Of a DNA stretch of 64,000 nucleotides, positions 45,789 to 57,009 are shown in pieces (the first letter of the stretch is position 1; each line of letters begins with the position of its first letter). The DNA is from Gnetum montanum. Lineage: Eukaryota > Streptophyta > Gnetopsida > Gnetales > Gnetaceae. Both the position numbers and the translations under genes were made by a program. The stretch spans positions 70,854 to 134,853 of the forward strand of contig MNCI01038288.1 in the NCBI GenBank assembly GCA_015680685.1. Direction: 5' to 3'. The notes under the pieces are model-generated. The model worked only from the letters and a program-made list of their open reading frames with translations, searched no databases and had not been told where the DNA came from.

Positions 45789-46822
45789 ATTACGAGAATT
45801 GGAGTCATGACTACAACAAAGCTCACAAATCCAAAGATTATAAAGAACATGATTAACACTAGAGAAGTACTATATATTTCTACTAGGCATGTGAGGAATA
45901 GTCACATTAAGAAACTAGACATAAGAAATATCCTAAAATTTGAAGGTGAATATAATGTAGATCTACAACATCATCTTCAAGCCTTTAATGATGTCTGTGC
46001 CTTGCAAAACATTGAAAATGATTGCTAAAAACTAAATTATTTTCCATGAACATTCATAAAGGAAACAAGGAGCTAGTACAAATCTTTAAAACCAGAATCC
46101 ATTTCAAGATGGAGTACCATGCTAGAGCTCTTTAAAAGCAAATATCAAAGCGATTAAAAAGTGTCCAATTTGAGAGAACAAAGTTAAGAATAGAAGCAAG
46201 AGATACAAGAATCCCTTGATGTTGTAATCAACACATACTACTCATTGTTACATAGTTGCCCAAGCCATAGACTTTCCCAAAGGGAGCAACTACAACACAT
46301 TGTTGATGGGCTATGAAATAAGATAAAAGAAACTCTTGGGGTATATTTTTGAGGTAGGCTATCCAAGATGATAGTTCATTGTATTTAGAGACTCATTGAC
46401 CATGTGGAAAAAGAAGAGAGAGAGAGTTAAGAAAAAGGAAAAAACCAAAGAATATAATAGAGATTTTTCATTTAGAAAAAGGGATGTAATAATATGGGAA
46501 TTGTAAGAAGAGAAAACTTTAGAAGATACAATTCAATGAAAGACTCAAGATATTCAGAAATTAGTTGATGATATTGCAACTAAGTTAGAGAAAATGTGGA
46601 ATTATATAGATGAAAAATTTTCTACAATTAAGGATAGTAGAAGAGAAGGCTAAAAAAGCCCTAAACTAAAGTAAAGATAAGAAGAAAAGAAGAGATAATG
46701 AAAAAGATCACTAGAAAAATAAAGAAAAGGTTGCTATAGTAAAGGAAGTAACAAACTCCAATTCAAAAGATGATGAAGGATGTAAAGTGTGCTAGTATAA
46801 ACACCTTAATGGATGCTACCCT
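44928..46822 (+). pseudogene. Gag of element F with zinc-knuckle-like box
   Basis: ATG 44,928 and the open piece at 45,807-46,028 share one frame. The N-terminus (TEIHKSQDRKYNEED) resembles that of element C gag. The Gag domain begins with KKLDIRNILKFEGEYNVD, LQHHLQAFNDVCALQNIEND and then continues in shifted frames with FERTKLRIEAR. At about 46,788-46,822 a CKVC.YKHLNGC box fits a C-x2-C-x3-H-x3-C zinc knuckle, one residue off the usual spacing and with a stop inside. A (GA)n run at 45,759-45,787 lies within an Arg/Glu-rich part. Confidence 0.75.
45759..45787. repeat. (GA)n microsatellite
   Basis: About 14 GA units within the element F gag region; probably grew from Arg/Glu-rich coding sequence. 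Confidence 0.95.
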
Positions 46823-47559
46823 ATTATGGCCTACTTACAGAAGTTTAGAGCATATGTACTTAAATTGAAATTTGTCAGGAAACAAATGTTGAAAAGATTA
46901 CTTTATCCACAAGGTGACTTTGGATAGTCTTATAAGCAAACATAGTATCCAAGTGCAGCATATCCTCAACAAAAAAATAGTATCATCAGTCATCAAAATA
47001 ATCACAAGCATGGAGAATGCCACCATCAAGGTAATAGTATCGCTACAAGTAACCTAATTCCTATGCATACTATGTTCAACATCCAATATCTCCAAGAAAA
47101 GCTTTAGTCCATGCTTCCTCTAACTACTATCGATTACAATACCATTGATCCATTGCTTCACAGATGGATCAAAATTCTTACATGTCTCAACTAGTAGCTA
47201 GTTTCTCACTTCAAACTCCTAGCTCCCTACCACGAGTACCACCACTAGTTATGCAAGGAGGGCTACCAACATAACTGTAACAAAATAGAGCTACTAGGGC
47301 AATAACTACACAAGAGGATATAGTCATAAATGAACCAAGATCAAAGAAATGTCCTTTATTTTGGACAAGCCCTAAAAAGGTTTAAAGGATGGGGGACTTC
47401 ACCTAACTCTAACCCCTCCACACACACTCCTTCAAGGAACACTATGCTTCCACTACTTACAAGCAAGAAATTCATCGCTATCAGGCTCACATAGGTAATT
47501 ACCTTGAAGAGAATTAAAACATGAGCACTTTCAAGGAAGAGAATAGATCTTGGGAGTCC

Positions 47560-47990
47560 CTTAATTTACCTTCAAATAGTAGGACATAAACCATACAAGG
47601 ATCTTTTAGATTCTGGGTCAAGAGTAAATCTCATTTTGCAAGACATGTACAAGGCCGAGAACCTACCCTTGCTAAAGAAGAGCAACATCTTATTAGAGCT
47701 TGCAGAGAAGTCCATTGCTATTCCACTAAAGTAAGTGAAAGATATTATTACTATTAGTGGCTAGTCCTATCTTGCTAGCTTTCTAGTCATCCATGTGGAA
47801 AAGAACAAAGGGGAATTCCCCATAACTATGGAAAGAGCATGGCTTAGCACTATAGATGCTAAGCTTGTGATTAGAGACATATCCTTAAAAATCTCCAAGG
47901 AACTAGAATCATTTAGAGCCACAAATTTCCATTTATTACATACAGTGATAATAAGTGAAATTGCATGTAGAAAATCTGAGCAATAAAAGA
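47560..47990 (+). pseudogene. Aspartic protease of element F
   Basis: KDLLDSGSRVNLILQDMY contains the LDSG active site (Asp codon 47,609-47,611), followed by LLELAEKSIAIPLK, VKDIITISG and, at 47,795-47,986, GEFPITMERAWLSTIDAKLV, which corresponds to the PIILGRPFLAT segment of Athila/Tat proteases. Two internal stops. Same frame throughout. The catalytic Asp is retained but the ILGRP box has decayed. Confidence 0.75.
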
Positions 47991-48180
47991 TAACACCATC
48001 ATAGCATGCAATGGATGTATAGAAGACATGTGTAAACAAAAGTGTTTGTATACAGTAGCTGCTCAACAAGAAGGCATATCATGGGTGATAAATGAAGAAG
48101 AGAATGAATCTAATATGTGCATGGAACCAACAAACAAAGATACAAGTATCTACGTGAAAGAAATTGATAAGATAGAATAG

Positions 48181-49340
48181 TTGAAAAGACAATTTCCTCA
48201 CATCAACTTACATGAAGAGGGAGATATTGAATGGGGAAGATTAAATATACAAAATACATATGAACTAGAACTGTTTGAATTGAAAGCCTTATTAAATACA
48301 CTTGAATATGCTTTTATTAAAAATAAAAAAATAATAATTATAAATACCAAAAATGATAAGAAACAAAAGAGAAAATTATCGGAAGTGATAAATAAATTAC
48401 CAACTACATTTGCATGGTCATATGATGAGATTACTATAATTATCCATGCATCTACTAACATTGAATGTATATAGATCTAGTTGTCAAACAACACCATCAG
48501 CCTCAAATAAGATTGAACCCAAAGCTTAAGAAAGTTATTAAGTATGAGTTAGAAATACTATTGAAAGAAGCGTTCATCTGTCCTATAGTAGCCAGTGAAT
48601 GTGTTGTCCCATTAGTCATTGTATCAAAGAAAGGTGACAAGTGTAGCGTTTGTATTGATTTCAAATTGTTAATCATGGTAACATTCAAGGATCATTTTCC
48701 TTTGTCATTTTTTGACTAAGTCCTAGATACCATAATAAGACACATGTATTACATCTTTCTAGATGGGTATAATGGGTACAATCAAATCAGCATTGCATTG
48801 GAATACTAAGAAAGGACCACATTCACTAGTTCATGAGGGATGTTTACATATAAACAAATGTTCTTTGGTTTGTATACTGCACCGACTACCTTTTAGAGAC
48901 TTGCACTTAGCATCTTCCAGAAGAAAATTGGCAATAGAATTAGCGACTTATGGATGACTTCTCCACATATAGGCTAGATTTTAAACAAGCCTTGAACTGT
49001 TTGGAGCAAGTATTGGAAAAATGCATAGAGGCTAATCTAAATATTAGTTAGCAAAAAAAGTCCATTTATGATTAAAGATGGTATAGTTCTAGGGCACAAA
49101 GTATCTTACAAAGGAATAGAGGTAGATTCAAAGAAGATTAGAGTCATCTAGAACATCACTTACAAGCCACAAACTATCAAAGATGTTAGATCATTTATTG
49201 GCCACATAGGATACTATAAAAGAATCATTGAAAACTTTTGAAAGATTGTGAAACAACTAGTAGAATTAATAAAGAAAGATGCATCATTTTTATGGATAAA
49301 GAAATGTGAGAAAGTATTCAAGACCTTAAAAAATAAATTA
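48181..49340 (+). pseudogene. Reverse transcriptase of element F
   Basis: LPTTFAWSYDEI, then after a frameshift IRLNPKLKKVIKYELEILL, ASECVVPLVIVSKKGD, CIDF, FKDHFPLSFFD, GYNGYNQISIA, MFFGLYTAPTTF, an x-MDD box at 48,947-48,958 (Leu instead of Tyr), LNCLEQVLEKCIEANL, LGHKVSYKGIEVD and RSFIGHIGYYKRII. All gypsy RT blocks are recognisable in order. Frames change between 48,474 and 48,465 and again around the catalytic box. Many stops. Confidence 0.85.
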
Positions 49341-49800
49341 ATCAAGACACCAATCCTTCAAGCTCTAGATTAATCAAAGCCTTTCCACATCATGGCAGAT
49401 GCTTCAAACTATGCATTGGAAGAAATATTGACTCAACTGGACAAGTAGAAAAGACCCTATTATATATCCTACACTAGTCAAAGCATCACCAAGGCATAAC
49501 TTAACTACACCAAAATAGAGAAATATTTAATAACCATGATGTACACTCTTGAATAATTCAAACATTATGTGCTCGAGTATCCCATTTACGTTTAGAAAGA
49601 TCAAAGTGCCATAAGATCTCTAATAAATAAACTAGTAGTTAGTCATAAAGTGATAGGATGACTGGTTATCTTACAAGGGTTTGAAATTACCATGATTAAT
49701 AAGAAAGAAACTAAAAATGTGGTAGAAAATCATTTATCAAGACTTAGATGGAATTCCCAAGAGAATGATAAACTACTATCAGATCAATTTTTTGATGAAA
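49341..49800 (+). pseudogene. Ty3-type RNase H of element F
   Basis: KPFHIMADASNYALEEILTQ, PYYISYTSQSIT, NYTKIEKYLITMMYTLE, FKHYVLEYPIYV and VENHLSRL fit the gypsy RNase H that follows RT; the first catalytic Asp (ADAS) is kept. No second, archaeal-like RNase H was seen before integrase, unlike element A, so F is closer to the Athila layout. Confidence 0.75.
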
Positions 49801-49865
49801 ACCTATTTACCAAAATTGCAATGATTGTAGACTCAATATAGAAGTCATGACTTACTAATTACATA

Positions 49866-51060
49866 ATGTATCTCATCAAACAAGAACTTATTATTGAATG
49901 GGATAAAAAATATAAGGAACATTTCCTCCAAAAATTGAAGAGATACATGGAAATCAATGAAAACATTTATAAAATATGTATTGATGGGTTGATAAGATTG
50001 TACAATCTAGAATTGAGTCAACAACAAGTTCTACAAGATGAACATGAAGGATCATTTGGTGGTCATTACACAAGATGAATGATAGAATAAAAATTGATGA
50101 TGGTAGATTATTTCTGGTATATCATATTCATGGATGCACATTGATTTGCATAGTATTCTGAAAGATGTCAAAGAGATGAAGGACTGATATCCAAAAATGA
50201 AGAGCCACAATAGTGGATACAGCTATTGGAATCTTTTGACATTTGGGGGAATTGGCTTCATGGATCCTATCACACCAATGTCAAATGAAAAGTCATACAT
50301 TATAATAATAGTTTATTATTGCAAAAAGTAGTTAGAAGTAGTTGTAGCCAAAGATTGCATAGCTAAAAAAGCTACTAAATTCTTTTAACAACATGTGGTA
50401 AATCGATTTGAAGTACCATGCATGCATATATCTAACAATGGGACTCATTTTATGGGAGATACAATCAAAAATCCAATGTAACAACTTGGAGTGAATCACA
50501 AATAACTAGACCATATCATCCCCAGGAAAATGGTCAAGCAAGAGTGCCTAACTAGGAGATCACAAGAGTATTAACTAGAGTAGTTAGTCATTTTAGAAAG
50601 GATTGGAGCACTAAACTTAAGAATGCTCTATGGGCATATAGATCCACTTAGAAACTTCCTATAGGATATTTCTTGTATAGTTTATGATAAACTACCCACA
50701 TTACTAATCCAGGTAGAAGAAAATACTCTCTACCACTAGTATACTTGATCTTGATTTAAGCTTAGCTCAAAGAGAATGCCTCATGAATCTCAATCTTTTA
50801 GATGAAAACTAGTTAGTAGCCAAAATGAGTAACAAGATCTACAAAAAGTACTCTAAATATAGGCATGATGTCAAAGTAAGATAAGTGTTAATCAGGCTAT
50901 GTGATAAAGTCTACTATAATCCTAGCCATGTCCTCTAAAAGGTTAAGTTTCAAACCTTATGGGAAGAACCATATATCATCCATGCTACATAATGATCTAG
51001 CACCCTACAGATCTATCAGCCAATGATCCCACAATAGCTAATTCTTATCAATATTCAACA
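49866..51060 (+). pseudogene. Integrase of element F
   Basis: The zinc-binding domain shows DEHEGSFGGHYTR, then a shifted YFWYIIFMDAH and YSERCQRDEGLISK. The core shows SFDIWGNWLHG (first Asp), SNNGTHFMGD (second, Asp replaced by Asn) and RPYHPQENGQARVPN, EITRVLTRVVSHF. Then WSTKLKNALWAYRST.KLPIG, a run typical of Athila/Tat integrases. Several stops and at least three frame changes. Beyond 50,730 only a weak C-terminal match remains. Confidence 0.82.
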
Positions 51061-53280
51061 AGTCCATGACTTTCCTTACTCTTTAAAGGACTCTACCCTA
51101 TCCACTAAGTAGTTCATCACATGTTCCATCTTCTAGATATCCACTTCTCAAAATAGTCATGGGAGTGTCAAAATTGACACTTAGACATGAGTTTTACTTC
51201 TCTTACTTTTCTACTTCTTACCTTTTTAACTTTTCACTTTTCTTACCAAATTTCACATTCTTTTATATTTGTTCCACTTCTTAATCATTTTATATTCTTT
51301 AATACCTTTTAAATTCTTTCTACATTTTCCCATTCTTATTATTTTTGCTATTCTTATCCATTTTCTACAATTTTTCATCATCTTTTTTGTACATAGTTTT
51401 TTAAATTTTTCTAATAAATTGAAAGGAATAGGACAAGATGTAGTTTCAATAATGTGAATTTGATCCTATATATGAAATGATTAGAGAAGTGATTCTTTAT
51501 ACAGTGAGACCACATCATACATCCACTCATTTCCAATAATATGAGGTTCTTACCATGGACATAATGATATTTTTTTTCATAATATAAAAAAATGAAGAAC
51601 TAAGAGGAATAAAAATAGTGTGACATCAAGGGTATTTTTGGATTATCTAAGGCTACTATTATAAGTATTATCCTACTATTAATTTTTATTATTTACTTAC
51701 GTTTTAACAAAAAATGAAAGTATGTCCAAAATATGTGATGCGTTACCATGTCACTACAAAGACATGTTACCCATGCCTAAAGGTAGTTCTATGGTAAGGT
51801 TAACATAATGATAACATAATAAATGCATAGAATAAAAATTTTTGTGGGTTCCACTAGAAATACATGTTACCCATGCCTGAAGGTACTGCTTTGTCCAATG
51901 GCCAAGTCTCCTTTAAAAAATAAAGTGTGCTATTAATAAACTACTTCCTTGAACTTCATTGCAAAGTGTTAATACTCCTCATAGTTGTGATAGTCTTATG
52001 GTTGCTAGTTTTGGGATGTTGCAATGTAATGTCATTGGTAAGTGGTATGGACTTGGTTTGGATTTTGAATGAAAAGACTAATGATTACTTTAACCATACT
52101 TTACACATAGAATTCATTATGCCTATGGTAAGATACCTCACATTCTAATTTCTATAATCCCTAGCTACTCCCACTCTACCTCACTATTATATGCAATCCT
52201 ACTTTAATGGTTTTGTATAATACAATGTTATTTTTTCATTAAGGTGATATTAACATGTGTGTTTTGGAAGATAGGTATGTTTAACATTCAATTCCTTGAG
52301 TGCCTATAGATACTTGTGTAACTCTTGTGCTTCATACCTAATGAAAAATTTCACATCATTTTGTGCCTCCAAAAGACTTAAGCAATCATTTTTACTTTTC
52401 TACATACTCATATCTAATCATAACTTTGGCAATTCCTATCAACCATTTCTAATAAACCTAATCAACTTACATTGCCTATGATTCTTTCATTCATATACCT
52501 TTAATGATAAATTCTCATATTTTGAGCATCATCCTTACTCAAGAAACCTTTAAACCACTTCTACATCTTCCAAATTATCCATTTCACTCAATTTTCCTAT
52601 CCAAAATTTCTCAAAATCTCAAATTTTCTGATGCTAATATTGTAGCTATGATGTATTAGGCCCTAATATGTTGTAGCTATGATGTTGTATCTATGAAGTT
52701 GCAACAATCTATATATATGCTTGAGGAGTTAGAAATTTTTTATTTTTCTCATTTCATGCATAGGGAGTTCATACCATTTTTCTAATCCTTTGACAACCAA
52801 ACTTCCACACTTCATAACTTCTTCACCATAGCTTTGATTTGTTTACTGCTTGAACATTCTTAATTTTGGGGCAATCAAATTATTCATTGAAAAGAACTTT
52901 GTGTGCATAGTTTGTGTGATTTGAGTAAGATTGTTTTGACATCAAAAGAGTACATTAAGGGTAAGAATAACAATTAATCAAATCTTAATGAAATAATTAA
53001 ATAAGAGCTAATAAACTTAATCATTCCTCCTAATTACCCATTTAAATACACAATAAGCAAAATAATAATAATTATAAGAGGCCATAATAATTAAAAGATA
53101 CAACAAATAAGGGTTTCTTTTTGAAATTTTTCCAGCTCTACAATCCTAATAAGAGCTAAAAAGTAGTAATAATGATAAATTTTGATTAAATACAAGAACT
53201 TGATAGAGGATTATGAATCGTTAGGAACTTATTTGAGTTCCTTAGATAATCTAAAATGAATCCTTTATGATTAAAAATGT
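51061..53280 (+). other. Spacer between pol and ORF-X of element F
   Basis: No coding motif. Shares blocks with the spacer of element C. The cccatgcct(g/a)aagg block occurs twice (51,770 and 51,870), a local ~100-bp duplication. Near 52,625-52,725, atattgtagctatgatg... followed by tatatatatgc resembles the U3 of the 34,824 LTR (aatattgtagctacaatgttgtagcc ... ttataaata). A TA-rich box lies at about 52,713. The frames at 51,927-52,481 are not regarded as genes. Confidence 0.65.
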
Positions 53281-56060
53281 CTCTTAAAAGACCTGCATTT
53301 GAAGAGCCCTCACAAAAACAGGTAAAAGATCCAAAGGTAGAGGACAAGCAAAGAACAGACTCAACAAGCTAAGAAAGAAGTTCAATCCTTCAGTATTCAT
53401 TAGCAAACACCTATGATGGAACATTCCACATAAGCTAAAGTTGAAGAACTACCACCTCAAGAGTAGCAATAGTGCCTCATATTGTCATGTGAATGTCTTC
53501 AAGTAATTCAAAAGAATTCTATAATGTCCATAGTCATTGTGGAACTTAAATTTAGACTCTATATGGAGTTTGAACCTACAAATGTTTGAAAGCAATTCCA
53601 AGCCTCTCATCTTTTGCTAACTCTATCATGCAATGGTGAATGGTACATAGGGAAAGTCTACCAATTTTGAAAAAATAAACAAGATGATGCTATGATCAAA
53701 ATTGAATGAATCATAGTGCCCTATTTAGGGGAAGTAATTGCAAAGGTACTAAACCTGCCAAATATTGGAGCAAACATTGCAAAAATCTATATAAGATCCA
53801 ACACCAATTCAAAGTGGTTGTGGCTATAAAGGACTTAAAAATAGCAAATAAAGAATATAGTGGATTATCCATTGAAAGAAGATATAATTCAAGATTGGAA
53901 CTTATTATATTTTTTCCACCAAAAGATTAAACAAGACTTCCACCTATGCTGTAAGAGGAAGTATTATCCTTATGGGGGAATTCCATGCAAGTGTAACTCA
54001 CTTATTATTTTTAGAAACCCAAAGAAGTTTTGAAGAGAAGAAGGTAGGAAAAATCACTTTGTCATTCCCTTACATCATAAGAATATTATGCAACCAACCT
54101 AGGATCTTGGGCTTCATAAATGATGTCCTATGCAAGGCTTAGAATGCATCCTATGCTGAGATGTTATAGCTAGTGCCTCCTAAGAAAGATCAACTAGAGA
54201 ATCTAGTAGGCATACCTAAAAACATTCTAGCTAATGGAGTTGTAGGATCTACACCAATTGAAAACATTCCAACTATAGGACAAGAACAAGAAAGACCTAG
54301 TGGATCAACACAAGTTAGTGATAGACTTGAATCAAATGCTTCACTAGCATAATAGGACTATAGATCTTTTATGAGCCATCTACAGTAGATAGCAGAAGCC
54401 ATTAGCTAGGAAATTAGAGAAGTATCAAGTAGGTACTAAGTTAGAGATAATCCCATAAGCCCTGTAATATCAATAGGTCTTGCTAGTGGTCAAATTTAAT
54501 TACAGGCAAGAGAAGATGAGGATTAGGCATAGGAAATATCAAAAAACACTACTTCCTTCTAGGTCGTGCTAGAAATAGGAGATGGAGCCATGATTATAGT
54601 AATGCAACACTAGGATGCAACATGAAAAATTAATGTTATCAATAATCATATCAAGAAATCCTTTAAGGTTCCCTTTATGCCAGCAATAGATATGACTAGA
54701 ATCAAAGATGTTAAAACCACAGCTTAAACCTCCATGGCCCTACAAGAGCATGAAGACATCCTAGAATAATTGTTGTAGATAGTGTAAGTGATGAAAAAAA
54801 TTTTTGATATCCCTAGCAATTCCACTATAGTACAGACTAATCTTATTTCAGTAAAGGGCAAGCTAGTAATTGTTGAAACTAGAGTTAAACATGCAGAGAA
54901 TGAAGTCCAAAGGTTATAAGTGAAATTAGCAACATTAAAAGTAGAGAAACAAGATCCTACATAATACATAGCACGAGACCAACTAGGTAAATTCAAAACT
55001 AAAAAAGTAGCTTAGCTAATAGCCAAAAATATTTAAGTAAATATGGAGAAGGAGAAAGCAATGTGGAATGATTTAGTGACTAAAGCACAAATATATGTTC
55101 ATGACAAAGCCCTAGCTACCTTAGAGGAAAAAATGGAAGATTATTGCAGAGAACATAAGGTCTATTGATATTAAAATCCAAAAGAATGTACTTAAAGAAA
55201 GCATCCATCAACCAAGAGAGAAATTCTCAAGAGTCAACCAAGACATGCAAACATTAACCAGGGAAAATATAACCCTATTAATGAAATAAGTTAATGCAAC
55301 CCACCAAAAATCAGCTATTGAGATTAGCACATGACAAAGTGATGCCAAAATTCATAAAAGGTTGAAAAACATTCCAAAGACCAAGTGGGTATCTATAAAT
55401 AGATCAACAAAAAAGAAATTAATATGGATAAGACTAAAATCAATATAATCACAATGCAAACATCTCAATGGTAGCCAACCTTTTATAGTATTACTCATGT
55501 TCATTAATTTGAAGTGAAGATCAAAGACCTATAGATAAAATACTTGACAAAATACATGGGATTAGCAAATCTTTGATATGCTAATCTAGCCATGCTTATA
55601 GAAAGTATACCTAGAAATGAGCTAGAGTAGCAAGTGGCCACAATTTATGCACTATTCAAGAAAGAGTTTGTAGATAGGAAGGACACCCAACAAAAGTTAC
55701 ATGTTTCAAACTTTGAAAATCAAGTAGTCAAGGGCAGCTATCATGATCAAAATGATGTTGTAACAAATCTAGCTTACAACATGATAGACTACCAAGAACT
55801 AAGAAAAGTTGCCAAAGCATTTGAGGAAGAATGGTGATAGTTCACAGCATGGTATATGAAGGTAAATAAGATTTTTCCACAAGTGTGTTATCCATTGGAA
55901 GTATGACCACCATCATACATCATCGAATTCACCTGACTGGTACATTATCCTAGATTAGAAAAAGAAAAACCTTAAGCATTACTTAATCAGTATTGATTTT
56001 AAAAGCCTGATGATAAAGGAAGTAAACTAATGGAGGAGCCACTACCATTAGGGACATAAG
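53281..56060 (+). pseudogene. ORF-X copy 4: accessory ORF of element F
   Basis: Same order of blocks as copy 2: Lys/Glu-rich start, IVIVELKFRLYMEFEPTNV, SCNGEWYIGKVYQF, VIAKVLNLPNIGANI, GLSIERRYNSRLELIIFFPP, a variable linker, helical segments, LTRENITLLMK, SAIEIS, YMGLANL.YANLAMLI, VATIYALFKKEFVDRKDTQQ (open at 55,634-55,837), KVAKAFEEEW, AWYMKVNKIF and MEEPLPLGT. Many stops and shifts. The C-terminal tail is the best-kept part. No signal peptide or membrane helix seen. Function unknown. Confidence 0.75.
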
Positions 56061-56135
56061 GCTACATCAAATTCTAAATTTTTATTTTCTTCTCTTATTT
56101 TATTAACATATGTATCCTAGTAGAACTAAAAATCT

Positions 56136-57009
56136 TGATCATTGGAAAATCGAAAAAATTTAGTGAAACAACTTTAACCCTAGATTCAAAGGTCCTCCAA
56201 AAAATAGGATTTGAGGTATCTTGGATGGTTTGATAGATCACTAAGGGACTTGGAAAATGTAAATTGGGGTAGAAATGTAAAAATATAATGTAGATATGAG
56301 AAAATAAATTGACTAAAATGAAACAAATAAATCTATGTTACATACAAACAGAACTATAAAATTTATTTAAATAAAAATAAAGAATGGTTCAATATATATA
56401 TATATATATAATGTACTTGAAGTAGCAGGGGGTTCACTTCGGTGTGGGCTTAGAATCTATTGAAAATACTGCAATGATCTAGAGGTTTAGCAACTTCCAA
56501 TGCTTTCAAAATTTTGCTACTCTTTACATTAGATCTAAAATGTTGGTGGTGTGAGGGGTGGGGACTGGGGTGGGGTGGGGGTGTGATATGTCTGAGGGAG
56601 TTTTACTACCATGAAAGGCCATGCTATGGGTAAAGCCCAAAATGCTTAGTGTTAGTATCCGAAACTTACAAAATCTCAAAAGGAAGGATAAAAATGGCTA
56701 TGAAGGTTCCACGCTAAGGATTTGAGAAGCTACATATTTGTAGTTATGCAAGAGCTTTTGAATGCAAAAATGGTTGAAAATATCAAATTGTGGAACTATA
56801 AAATTTTTTTCGTACCGTTACCTATTGTTGGCACTTGGTTTTTATAGGCTTTAGGCCACAAATTTGACTATGAATTCTATTTAATTGTTGACAAATTTTC
56901 GCTACATATAGGTGTGCTGGGTGCTCAAATCTAGCAGGGTTACTATGTATGTTAAGTGTTATACCCCCATGACATCAAAGAAAATTCTATTTACTAAAAA
57001 TAGTAAATA
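56136..57009 (+). repeat. Left direct repeat (LTR-like) of element E
   Basis: Shares with the right copy attggaaaat, catagatct-type and ctcttta/ctactct blocks, a G-rich tract at about 56,540-56,590, ctacat...gagct, the acaaatt....ctacatataggtg block, and ctatttact.aaaatagtaa at the end. A (TA)n run lies at 56,392-56,410. Strongly diverged from the right copy. Confidence 0.6.

Larger units (their letters stand above)
43876..56135 (+). mobile_element. Element F: near-complete Athila/Tat-like gypsy element with pol and ORF-X, lacking its 3' LTR
   Basis: In order: 5' LTR, tRNA-Asp-like primer site, gag, zinc-knuckle-like box, protease, RT, RNase H, integrase, a 2.2-kb spacer and ORF-X. Gag start, primer site, spacer blocks and ORF-X match element C, so F shows what C has lost. 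The 3' LTR is missing: after the end of ORF-X (about 56,060) sequence soon runs into a different repeat (56,136). Stops every few dozen codons show long decay. Confidence 0.85.
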
